A stretch of DNA of 43,235 bases from Candidatus Segatella caccae (GTDB taxonomy: Bacteria > Bacteroidota > Bacteroidia > Bacteroidales > Bacteroidaceae): the NCBI GenBank assembly GCA_900556395.1, contig USOQ01000015.1, positions 1 through 43,235 on the forward strand. Reading direction: 5' to 3'. Every line of letters begins with the position of its first letter. Position 1 is the stretch's first letter. This document shows, in pieces, positions 24,890 through 33,600 of this stretch. Below the pieces are notes generated by a model that was not told the DNA's origin, did not search any database, and saw only the letters and a list, made by a program, of their open reading frames with translations. Made by a program: the position numbers and the translations under genes.

Positions 24890-26464
24890 ATGAAGAAACT
24901 ATTTAGTTTGGTTTGCATCTGCTTGCTGGCTATGAGCATGCAGGCAGCAGAAACCGACAAGTATGACGCGCTCTATGAGAACCTTCCGTTCCAAATGGAG
25001 AAGGTGACACGTCCTCAGTTCCCTGCCAACGAGGTAAACCTGAAGGATTTCGGAGCTGTAGGTGACGGTTCTACTCTGTGCACCGATGCTTTCAGCAAGG
25101 CTATCGAAGCCTTGAGCCAGAAAGGTGGCGGCAAGCTCATCGTGCCACAAGGTGTATGGTTTACTGGCCCTATCACATTGAAGAGCAACATCAACCTGCA
25201 CATCGAGAAGGGTGGAATTATCCTTTTCTCACCCGATGATGCCCTCTATCCTTTCGTCAAGACTTCTTTCGAGGGTCTCGACACACGTCGTTGCCAGTCG
25301 CCTATCTCGGGCAACGGACTCACCAACGTGGCTATCACTGGCCAGGGTGCCATCGATGGTAATGGCGAATACTGGCGTCCACTGAAGAAGCAGAAGGTGA
25401 CCGATGCTCAGTGGAAAGCCATTACTTCGCGCGGTGGCGCCTACAAGCGTAAGGACTACTGGTTCCCATCAGAAGGTGCACTCAAAGCAGACAACAGCGC
25501 CAACATGAACGTGCCAGCAGAACCTGCTACAGAAGAGGGATGGAACGAAATCAAGCGTTTCCTCCGCCCCGTCATGGTAAGCTTGGTAAACTGTAAGAAC
25601 GTATGGCTCAATGGTGTCATCTTCCAGAACTCTCCCGCCTGGAACATCCATCCTTTGATGTGCGAGAACGTACTCATCGAAGATGTGTTGGTACGCAACC
25701 CTGCGTATGCACAGAATGGTGACGGTCTTGACCTGGAATCTTGCAAGAACGCACTCATCGTCAACTCTACCTTCGACGTTGGCGACGATGGTATCTGCAT
25801 CAAGAGTGGTAAAGACGCTGATGGAAGAAAGCGTGGCATACCTTGCGAGAACGTCATCGTAGACGGGTGTACCGTTTTCAAGGGTCATGGAGGCTTCGTT
25901 GTAGGTAGTGAGATGAGCGGTGGTGTAAAGAACATCATGGTTACCAACTGCCAGTTCCTCGGTACAGATGTAGGTCTGCGATTCAAGAGCACACGTGGCC
26001 GTGGCGGTGTGGTGGAGAACATCTTCATCAAGAATATGTCTATGTTCGACATCCAGACCGACGTGATAACCTTCGACCTTTATTATGGTGGCAAGTCGGC
26101 TGTTGAGGTTCTCAACGATGGCGACGAGGCCAAGAACCAGAAGGTAGAGAAATTCAAGGTTGACGAGACTACTCCATGTTTCCGCAATATCGATATCGAC
26201 CATGTCATCTGTCGTACAGCTCGCCGTGCTGCTTATTTCAACGGTTTGCCTGAGATGCCTGTTCAGAACATCAGTATCAAGGACTTGGAAGTAAACAATG
26301 CCGAGCAGGGCATCGTGATCAACCGTACTGAGAATGTGAAGCTCGAGAATATCAAGGTTACAGCAAAGACTCATACCTTTGATGCCAAGAACTCCAAGAA
26401 CGTAAGTGTAAACAGCAAAACCTACAAGAAAATCGACGAGAAAGGCATTACCCTCGATTTCTAA
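24890..26464 (+). CDS. GH28-family polygalacturonase-like enzyme
   Basis: This 524-residue protein has a signal peptide (about 1-20, ending MQAAE) and a right-handed parallel beta-helix. All GH28 catalytic motifs are present: NSPAWNIHP, NGDGLD with Asp278 and Asp281, the GDDG pair Asp299-Asp300, the GHG histidine His333, and RFK at Arg364-Lys366. The N-terminal LKDFGAVGDG is typical of bacterial exo- or endo-polygalacturonases and rhamnogalacturonases. The family hydrolyses alpha-galacturonosyl bonds in pectin by inversion. Its own consensus promoter suggests independent expression, and a repeat-rich hairpin region follows it. No susCD pair is adjacent. Exo-polygalacturonase is a reasonable guess; rhamnogalacturonan is possible. 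Confidence 0.92.
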   Translation: MKKLFSLVCICLLAMSMQAAETDKYDALYENLPFQMEKVTRPQFPANEVNLKDFGAVGDGSTLCTDAFSKAIEALSQKGGGKLIVPQGVWFTGPITLKSNINLHIEKGGIILFSPDDALYPFVKTSFEGLDTRRCQSPISGNGLTNVAITGQGAIDGNGEYWRPLKKQKVTDAQWKAITSRGGAYKRKDYWFPSEGALKADNSANMNVPAEPATEEGWNEIKRFLRPVMVSLVNCKNVWLNGVIFQNSPAWNIHPLMCENVLIEDVLVRNPAYAQNGDGLDLESCKNALIVNSTFDVGDDGICIKSGKDADGRKRGIPCENVIVDGCTVFKGHGGFVVGSEMSGGVKNIMVTNCQFLGTDVGLRFKSTRGRGGVVENIFIKNMSMFDIQTDVITFDLYYGGKSAVEVLNDGDEAKNQKVEKFKVDETTPCFRNIDIDHVICRTARRAAYFNGLPEMPVQNISIKDLEVNNAEQGIVINRTENVKLENIKVTAKTHTFDAKNSKNVSVNSKTYKKIDEKGITLDF

Positions 26465-26496
26465 AGGTCAACAACCTAACTCAACTTCCGCATATC

Positions 26497-26640
26497 AGGA
26501 AGTTAAAGGAGTTAAGGAAGTTAAGGAGTTAAGGAGTTAAGACGTATGTCTTGCTGCTCAAGAAATACGCCAAAAAGACTGTTGTCTTAACTCCTCAGCG
26601 ACCGTAGGGAGCGATAACTCCATTAACTCCTTTAACTTCT
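26497..26640. repeat. GGAGTTAA hairpin element, copy A
   Basis: The left arm (26497-26543) is a run of AGTTAAAGG/AGTTAAGG units ending GGAGTTAAGAC. The right arm (26584-26640) starts GTCTTAACTCC and continues with TTAACTCC units. The arms can fold into a long hairpin around about 40 bp. A 26-bp segment (26570-26595) recurs inverted at 30436-30461 with one mismatch, so this is a dispersed family. No gene is visible in the 26465-26796 gap apart from this element and the terminator. Confidence 0.75.
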
Positions 26641-26674
26641 GAGCTTGCGAAACTCCAGAAACTAATATAAATAG

Positions 26675-26720
26675 AAAGACTTCCCTTCGTGCTACCAGGC
26701 ACAAAGGGAAGTCTTTTAAT
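26675..26720. terminator. Bidirectional terminator between GH28 and WYL genes
   Basis: AAAGACTTCCCTT (26675-26687) pairs exactly with AAGGGAAGTCTTT (26704-26716), with further GTGC/GCAC pairing inside and a T-rich end. Confidence 0.85.
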
Positions 26721-26796
26721 TTTTAAAAAAAATACAGTTTCCTGTCAAAACAAAACAACAGGATGCTCAACGATTTTTTACACACGAAGAAAGACA

Positions 26797-27732
26797 CTAA
26801 CGGCAACGAGCATACATCTTTTTGATTTCCCCATTAACAAACTCGAGGAAATCGGGACTGTCGACAATCTCGACATGAGAGTACAGACCCAAGACAAATC
26901 GAGAAATACCCAAATAGCTTGCCACCTCTATGGACAAAAGCCAGTACTTGGGCGCATCGTCTCCGTTTTCAGCGCTTTCATCGGATAGCTCTACAATAAA
27001 ATCAGCTGATTTGGGATATTCTTCCACCATCAGACTATAAGCCAACCTATCGAGTTTCAACTTGACAGGCAACCGCTCTTCGCCACTAAACATAAAGAGA
27101 TCTGTAAATATCTGCTTATGCTTAGCCTCGTTGCCCCACTCCAAATCAAGCAATACTACATTGCTCATACGCGACACCTTGAAAGTCTTGTTCATCCCAG
27201 AACTCAACTCATAACATCGCACATCATTATTATTGTTCATCATCAAAAAAGGCTCTACCACACGATTGGTACAACTCTTACTATGAGGTGAGGAATATCC
27301 CTCTATCTTGACAAGCCGATGACGCTTAATGGCATCATAGAGCACGCTGACATGATGAGCAGCCTGCTCACGCAACTGAGGATTGGCAAGAATGTTGAGG
27401 TCGTAGAAACGGTCTAACTTGCGACGCAGTCGCTCCACAATGGCATTATGGTCTTCTACCTTATTTAATATAGAGAGCATGGTAAGGGCCTCCTCTTCGG
27501 TGAAGTTGATAGTTTCGAAGAGATGCTTGAAGAATGGTGACTCCCTGTCAAGACTATATATTCTGCCATTCTTCTCAACCTTGAAGCCCCAATCACGGAA
27601 ACTCTCCAAATAATAGTATAACATACGTCGAGAAATACCTATTCGCTCGCAGATAGACTCAACATCATAGCGATGATTCTCTGTAAGGAGAAGCATCAGA
27701 CTCATTTCTTTTTCCAATTTGTCGTGTCGCAT
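26797..27732 (-). CDS. WYL-domain transcriptional regulator with N-terminal HTH
   Basis: This 311-residue cytosolic regulator has an N-terminal winged helix-turn-helix (about 1-65; VESICERIGISRRMLYYYLESFRDWGF). A helical linker and a WYL-type domain (about 130-225) follow; in the latter VVEPFLMMNNNNDVRCYEL fits the family pattern. A WCX-like C-terminal extension (about 230-311) ends it. Such proteins (YafY/PafBC group) bind nucleic acid or nucleotide ligands and control DNA-damage, phage-defence or metabolic genes. Here no defence genes are adjacent; the neighbours are a convergent GH28 gene and a divergent small membrane protein. Its target is unknown. No consensus promoter was found directly upstream. 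Confidence 0.88.
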   Translation of the reverse strand: MRHDKLEKEMSLMLLLTENHRYDVESICERIGISRRMLYYYLESFRDWGFKVEKNGRIYSLDRESPFFKHLFETINFTEEEALTMLSILNKVEDHNAIVERLRRKLDRFYDLNILANPQLREQAAHHVSVLYDAIKRHRLVKIEGYSSPHSKSCTNRVVEPFLMMNNNNDVRCYELSSGMNKTFKVSRMSNVVLLDLEWGNEAKHKQIFTDLFMFSGEERLPVKLKLDRLAYSLMVEEYPKSADFIVELSDESAENGDDAPKYWLLSIEVASYLGISRFVLGLYSHVEIVDSPDFLEFVNGEIKKMYARCR

Positions 27733-27863
27733 AATGCCTAAATATGTGAGGGTGATGAGGTGACAAGTGACAGAAGACTGCTTTTTATGTTAATAGAGTT
27801 TAACTGCCACGCACTTTTAACATAAAAACTCAGAAAGTGAACATATATTGCACAAAAGCCTCC

Positions 27864-27872
27864 TAATTTTGC
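27864..27872 (+). promoter_or_regulatory. -7 element upstream of the small membrane protein
   Basis: TAATTTTGC matches TAnnTTTGC and lies 71 bp before the start codon at 27943, supporting expression of the short gene. No -33 TTTG is seen at the expected distance. Confidence 0.5.
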
Positions 27873-27942
27873 CCTCAGAAACAAGAAAGACCTGTAAAAG
27901 GGCATAAACAAAAGAAGAAAACTATTAAACAAACAAGGAATT

Positions 27943-28239
27943 ATGGAAAAGAATATCGCATGGGGCTCTTCAGCCGACATCAACTTCATCGCCAAAAGCA
28001 TAAACAATTGTATCAAGAGTTTGCAGAACAGCATGAAGCAACCCATAGAATGGTTGCAGACCTACTACTCTATCATTATGGAGAAAGAGGTCAGCATGAA
28101 GCAGACTCGCCTGCTATTACTAACTCAGTTTGCCTTTGTAATGGGCATCATACCTGCCGACATCAACTTGGCATTAAGAGCAGCTTTCTTAGCTGGTTTC
28201 GGCTATTGCCTACACCTATGCAAAAAGAGTTTTCGGTAA
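27943..28239 (+). CDS. Small hypothetical membrane protein
   Basis: I do not recognise this 98-residue protein. Residues 1-55 are polar and mixed (MEKNIAWGSSADINFIAKSI...). Residues 58-90 contain two closely spaced hydrophobic stretches (LLLLTQFAFVMGII and ALRAAFLAGFGYCL) with a PADIN turn between them, and the C-terminus is basic (KKSFR), suggesting a helical hairpin in the inner membrane. A -7 element upstream and an A-rich region before the ATG support expression. It is divergent from the WYL regulator (210 bp) and ends 23 bp before the convergent rnhB stop. A longer overlapping frame in another phase has no such support. The WYL protein could regulate it, but this is only proximity. Confidence 0.6.
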   Translation: MEKNIAWGSSADINFIAKSINNCIKSLQNSMKQPIEWLQTYYSIIMEKEVSMKQTRLLLLTQFAFVMGIIPADINLALRAAFLAGFGYCLHLCKKSFR

Positions 28240-28262
28240 TAACAGCGCAGTGCCATGACCTC

Positions 28263-28871
28263 TCAATCTTTGAAGTCAAGAGAAAGTTCGCCTGTTCCCA
28301 AGAGATTGTAGCTCATGCGGTGATAAGGGGTAACACCATATTCTTGGATAGCAGCACGATGTTTCTTGGTGGGATAACCCTTATTACTCTTCCAGTCGTA
28401 CTGAGGATATTCCTCTGCAAGCTGGTCCATATAGTCATCACGATAGGTCTTGGCCAAAATGCTCGCAGCAGCAATAGCTAAATACTTGCCATCACCTTTT
28501 ACGATGGTGGTATGTGGCAAATCACGATAAGGCTTGAAGCGATTACCATCCACGATGACTGCTTCAGGGCGTACCTTCAGTTGGTCGAGTGCCCGATGCA
28601 TGGCCAAGATACTGGCATTGAGAATATTGATCTTATCTATCTCCTCAGGGGTAACGACACCCACTGCCCATGCCACAGCATCACGCTCTATCTGTTCGCG
28701 TAGTGCCTTGCGCTTCTTATCGGTAAGTTGCTTACTATCGTTGAGGTCTGCATTCTGGTAATCTGGAGGCAGAATGACAGCAGCTGCATAGACACTACCT
28801 GCCAAACAACCACGACCTGCCTCATCACAGCCAGCCTCTATCAGATCCTTATAATAATGACTTTCTAACAT
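28263..28871 (-). CDS. rnhB: Ribonuclease HII
   Basis: This 202-residue cytosolic enzyme removes ribonucleotides from RNA-DNA hybrids. The catalytic acidic residues are in place: Asp16-Glu17 in AGCDEAGRGCLAG, Asp108 in VIVDGN, and an Asp in the IVKGDGKY region (residue 127). The family signature IAAASILAKTYRD and the NKGYPTKKH motif are present. Length and start (MLESHYYKDL) are normal. It has a consensus promoter and is convergent with the small membrane protein gene. The identification is firm. Confidence 0.95.
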   Translation of the reverse strand: MLESHYYKDLIEAGCDEAGRGCLAGSVYAAAVILPPDYQNADLNDSKQLTDKKRKALREQIERDAVAWAVGVVTPEEIDKINILNASILAMHRALDQLKVRPEAVIVDGNRFKPYRDLPHTTIVKGDGKYLAIAAASILAKTYRDDYMDQLAEEYPQYDWKSNKGYPTKKHRAAIQEYGVTPYHRMSYNLLGTGELSLDFKD

Positions 28872-28926
28872 CTTGATAATCTTTTATGAGAGTAAAGAGT
28901 CCATGAACCATCACAGTCTCCATACT

Positions 28927-28959
28927 GCAAAAGTAGCATAATTATCCGACTCATGCAAA
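28927..28959 (-). promoter_or_regulatory. rnhB promoter
   Basis: Minus-strand -7 TACTTTTGC (28927-28935) and -33 TTTG (28956-28959) are separated by 20 bp, a full consensus match. Confidence 0.8.
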
Positions 28960-29022
28960 TCTTGATGGATGATTTTTAAGGATTACGTATGAAACTATAG
29001 GATAAATGGACGATGAAATCAG

Positions 29023-29031
29023 TAACTTTGC
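29023..29031 (+). promoter_or_regulatory. -7 element of the second GH28 gene
   Basis: TAACTTTGC matches the -7 consensus, 21 bp before the start codon. No TTTG is present 20 bp upstream, so the promoter may need an activator. Confidence 0.6.
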
Positions 29032-29052
29032 AGAAACTAATCACAAGCAATT

Positions 29053-30384
29053 ATGAAACAAAAAATCTGCATCCTTTTATCAGCAATTACATTCTCGACC
29101 AGCATCTCAGCTAAACAGAATACGAGTACTTTTCCTGACGGCACTCCCATCTCGTCATGGTTTGCCGACACTACTGGTGTAGAACTAAAAGATATGGGTA
29201 AACCATATATCATTACAGATTATGGAGTGATAAACGACTCCACCGTCATCCAGACCGAGAAGATACAAGAGGTGATAGATCGTTGTCACGCCAATGGAGG
29301 CGGTGTCATCGTTGTACCTGAAGGTACTTATCTCACAGGCTCACTCTTCTTTAAACCTGGATGCAACTTATATCTAAAAGAGAATGCCACACTGAAAGGT
29401 AGCGATGCCATCACTCATTACAAGATAGTGAAGACCCGTTTGGAGGGACAAACCTTAGACTATTTTGCGGCTCTTATCAATGCCGACCATCATGATGGGT
29501 TCACCATTGCAGGCAAGGGAACACTCAACGGCAACGGACATAAATTCTACGATGAGTTCTGGTTGCGTCGCAAGGTCATCAAGAAATGCACCAACCTGGA
29601 GGCTCTTCGCCCAAGACTGGTATATATCTCCAACTCCAACGATGTAAAGGTAAGTGGCATCAGAATGGTGAACTCAGGTTTCTGGACCAACCATCTGTAC
29701 AAGTGCAAGCGTGTAAAATATCTCAACCTCTACATCTATGCCCCCACAAGTGGCTACCCCAAAGGTCCCAGCACCGATGCCATCGACATAGATGGATGTA
29801 AAGATATGCTGATACGTGGCTGTTGGGTAAACGTGAACGATGATGGTGTATGCCTAAAGGGAGGCAAAGGCACCTACGTAGACAAGGACAGCACCAACGC
29901 CCCCTGCCGCAACATCATCGTAGAGGACTGCTACTTCAAGAAGGCTGGCGGTGGTGTCACCTTCGGCAGCGAGTGTTATGATGCCAGCAACATCATCATC
30001 CGCAACTGCCAATTTAACGGCACCAGCAACATCTTGCTCTTTAAGATGCGCCCCGACACGCCACAGAGATATGAAAATGTGTTGGCAGAAAACTGCACAG
30101 GTGTTGTTACCTTCGGTATCAGAACACGTATCTGGACTCAATTTTATGATAAAAAAGAGAGAGCTGACATGCCTCGTTCATTGGTCAACAATGTAAAGAT
30201 GAGAAACATCAAGATAAAAAGCACCAAACAATTCTACACGATGATACCTTCAGAGAACTACGACCTGGGGAGTTTCTCGTTTGAAAACATCGATGTCACT
30301 GACCCTGTAGGAGTCATGGACACCTCGGTATTGGGTAGCTGCAAGCTCAACAAAGTAAAACTTAATGGTAAAGCCATCAAGTAG
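29053..30384 (+). CDS. GH28-family protein lacking the catalytic histidine
   Basis: This 443-residue protein has a signal peptide (about 1-20) and the GH28 beta-helix. Recognisable motifs are NSGFWTNH (207-214), STDAIDIDG with Asp242 and Asp245, VNDDGV with Asp263-Asp264, and FKMR at 330-333. The position of the conserved GHG histidine reads AGGG (298-301): His is replaced by Gly. The usual R-x-K also appears as K-M-R. Acidic catalytic residues remain, so it may still be active, perhaps on a pectin side chain or non-galacturonan substrate. It is monocistronic, and a GGAGTTAA hairpin element follows. GH28 membership is clear; the activity is not. Confidence 0.88.
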   Translation: MKQKICILLSAITFSTSISAKQNTSTFPDGTPISSWFADTTGVELKDMGKPYIITDYGVINDSTVIQTEKIQEVIDRCHANGGGVIVVPEGTYLTGSLFFKPGCNLYLKENATLKGSDAITHYKIVKTRLEGQTLDYFAALINADHHDGFTIAGKGTLNGNGHKFYDEFWLRRKVIKKCTNLEALRPRLVYISNSNDVKVSGIRMVNSGFWTNHLYKCKRVKYLNLYIYAPTSGYPKGPSTDAIDIDGCKDMLIRGCWVNVNDDGVCLKGGKGTYVDKDSTNAPCRNIIVEDCYFKKAGGGVTFGSECYDASNIIIRNCQFNGTSNILLFKMRPDTPQRYENVLAENCTGVVTFGIRTRIWTQFYDKKERADMPRSLVNNVKMRNIKIKSTKQFYTMIPSENYDLGSFSFENIDVTDPVGVMDTSVLGSCKLNKVKLNGKAIK

Positions 30385-30398
30385 TTTTGTTAAAAAAA

Positions 30399-30560
30399 GA
30401 AGAAGTTAAAGGAGTTAAGGAGTTAAAGGAGTTAAAGGAGTTAAGACAACAGTCTATTTGGATAAGACGCAGGACATTAGTCCCTTACCTCCAGAAATAG
30501 ACGTTACCCACTAAGCATTTGTCTTAACTCCTTTAACTTCTTAACTCCTTTAACTCCTAA
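30399..30560. repeat. GGAGTTAA hairpin element, copy B (inverted relative to copy A)
   Basis: The left arm (30399-30446) holds five AGTTAA(A)GG-type units. The right arm (30519-30560) holds the complementary TTAACTCC units starting GTCTTAACTCC. About 70 bp lie between. The segment 30436-30461 matches 26570-26595 in reverse complement with one mismatch. Short tandem TCTCCTGAAGAA units follow at about 30566-30605. The element lies between the convergent GH28 gene and the HTCS gene. Confidence 0.75.
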
Positions 30561-30610
30561 AAAATTCTCCCGAAAAAATCTCCTGAAGAAAATCTCCTGA
30601 AGAAGCCCCC

Positions 30611-33600
30611 TTAACTTCTATACTGCGAGGGCGGCATACCAAACTGCTCCTTGAAACACTTGCTGAAGTAATAAGGATTATCAAATCCTACGGCATAAGC
30701 CACCTCAGAAACATTCTTTTCTCCCTCCTTCAATAGTTCGGCAGCCTTACGGAGCCGGATAACACGGATATACTCATTAGGCGTATAACCCGTTGTTCCC
30801 CTAACCTTCTTATAGAAGATGGTGCGTCCCAAGTGTAAGAGTCCTGCCACCTTATCGACCGATAGATCTTGTTCACCAAGACGAGAATATATGATACTGT
30901 CAAGACGCTTCACAAAGAGACTATCCTGATCATTGCTAAGCATGGCAGAACGAATCTCCTGCGGTTCTTTGCTAAACTTTTGGCGAAGAATCTCACGTTG
31001 GTTGAGCAACTGCAAGATACGAGCCATGAGTAACTGCGGACTGAAAGGTTTGGTGATATAGGCATCGGCTCCCGACTCGGTGCCTTCGAGTACATTCTCG
31101 TCAGTACTGAGGGCAGTGAGCAGGATGATTGGGATATGGCTCGTCTCAAAACTATTCTTTAGTCGTTTGGTCAACTCGAAACCATTCATTCCAGGCATCA
31201 TGACATCGCTCACGACAAGGTCGATATCCTCCTCTTTAGCCATCTGGATGCCCGTCTTACCATCTGAAGCCACCTTCAGCTCAAAACAGTTCTCCAATTC
31301 GGAAAGAAGAAATTCGCGCACATCATTATCGTCTTCGATAAGCAAGATGGTGCGACGATTGAGGGGCGTTACAGAAGTCTGTTGCTGAGTAACATCCTTC
31401 ATCATATCCTCCAGTTTGTCATGTTCTTGAGACAAACCTGCTTTAAGAATAGGACTATCTTTCACCAGGAAGTCGGAAGCCTCGTAACAGTCTTTCTGCA
31501 GAGGAATCGTGACCACAAAGACAGACCCACCGCCCTCATTCTCCTGATAGGTAATATCTCCATGATGCGTCTTCACCAACTCATAGGTTAGATGGAGTCC
31601 GATACCAAAACTCTCACCCGTATAACTACTCTGCATGAAGCGACTGAAGAGCTGTGCTCGCTTCTCCTGAGGGATGCCCACTCCCGTATCAGCCACACGG
31701 ATGGTCATCACATCCGTGAAAGAGAGACTCACACCGATAGATCCTTGCGATGGGGTGTACTTGAAAGCGTTAGACAAGAGGTTGAACACCACCTTGTCTA
31801 TCATTTGCTGGTCGAGGAACATCGTATAAGTTGGTTCCGAAGACTCGAAGCTGTAAGCTATCTCCTTCGACTCGGCAGCATCATCAAACATACGGCAGAT
31901 GGCCTTTACAAACATCACAGCATCCGTTTCCTGCAACGACAATTTCAGTTTACCTGCTTGCATCTTACGGAACTCCAAGAGCTGATCGATGAGTCGCAAC
32001 ATGCGCTGCACGCTCTTATCCATCACACGGATAGTCTTCTCCAACTCTGTCTGCCAGCGGTTGGCCTTCATGATGCGCTTTTCTTTCTCGAGCGAGCCTT
32101 GCATAAGGGTGAGCGGAGTACGGAACTCGTGGGCTATGTTGGTAAAGAACACCAACTTGTAGCGAGTAAGTTCCTGCTCAAGACGAATTCGGTTGCGAAG
32201 CACATTCTTGTCGTGCACAAACTTCACCACCAAGATGATGACACCCAGGACAAGCAGCACATAAACCATTATCGCCCATGACGTAAGATAGAAAGGAGGC
32301 TTGATGTGAATAACCAGCATACTCTCTTTACCCCAGATACCATCTGACGAACAGGCCTTGACATGCAGGATGTACTTACCTGCGGGCAGTTTCCGATAAG
32401 CCGCCCAGGGAATTGACGATGGTGTGCTCCAAGTCTGATCGAAACCTTCCAAACGATAGGTATACTTCACATTGCGCACGTCAGAATAGTCGAGCGTAGA
32501 GAAATGGATATTGGGCGAACGCTGTTCATAAGTGAGCGTTATCTCTTCGGAATAGGGATAAGAGGTGAAGACGACATCGGTGAGTCCACTGACATGGCTC
32601 AAACGTGACGGCTGAATGACAGTAAGACCATAGTTGCCACCCAGCACCACTCTGCCATCATCAAGACATACTGCCGAGTTCTCATTATATACATTGCCCA
32701 TAGGGTTGCGTGAGAACATATAGTTTTCAAACGACTTCTTGCGGGCATTCCAGGCTGTCACTCCCTGCTGGGTAGAAATCCAGAGATTGCCATCAGGGGT
32801 ATCAACCACCGACTGTACCAGGTTGTTGACCAATCCGTTGGAAGTATTGAAGACATGAAACTTGGGCTCCATATTGCCATCACGCAACTCCACCTGCACC
32901 AGTCCTTCGCCCGATACAGACAACCACAAACGCTCTTGCCTATCGATCAACACATCGCGTATCTCATAATCACGAACATATACTTGAAATGCTTTAGCAT
33001 CATGCACAAACTCATCAGTAGGTATCCGGATCAGGCCGCCCGATGTACCACACCAGAGTACGCCCTTCTTATCTACCACCATGCAGCGCACCTCGTTGAG
33101 ACCCACACTATCGGCAAAGAAGGTCTTTACAGCATAACCGCCAGAACGAGGTAAGGCAAGGCTCAATCCCTTGCCAAAGGTTCCTATCCACATACGATGC
33201 TTGGCATCGGGAGTCATACAGAACACATTCTTATCCCTAAAATCGAGTCCTTTTGCTCCATAGATTCCCTTACCGCGTGTTCCCATCCAGGTTTCACCAT
33301 TGGGCATCTGAGCTATGCTATACACATTGGAGTCGAAATGACTCTTACCCAAGAGTTGACGCATATCGGCACTATAGTGATAAAGACTCCCCTCGCGAGT
33401 GCCTACCATCACAGTACCATCGGGCAACTTCTTGACCATTCGAACAACATTCGAAAAGTCCATATTGCCTTCACCATTGGGATAGATACGTTCCACACCC
33501 TTGTCCATGACCTGGATGTGCGATACACCGCCATACTCTGAACTTACCCATATACCATCATGACGGTCGGCAATAATGCCCAGCAGATAGTTAGAGGCTA

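Noticed and set aside
27960..28481. 173-residue ORF overlapping the small membrane protein and rnhB
   Set aside because: It runs through the small ORF in another frame and antisense through rnhB, a certain gene; composition looks like a shadow.
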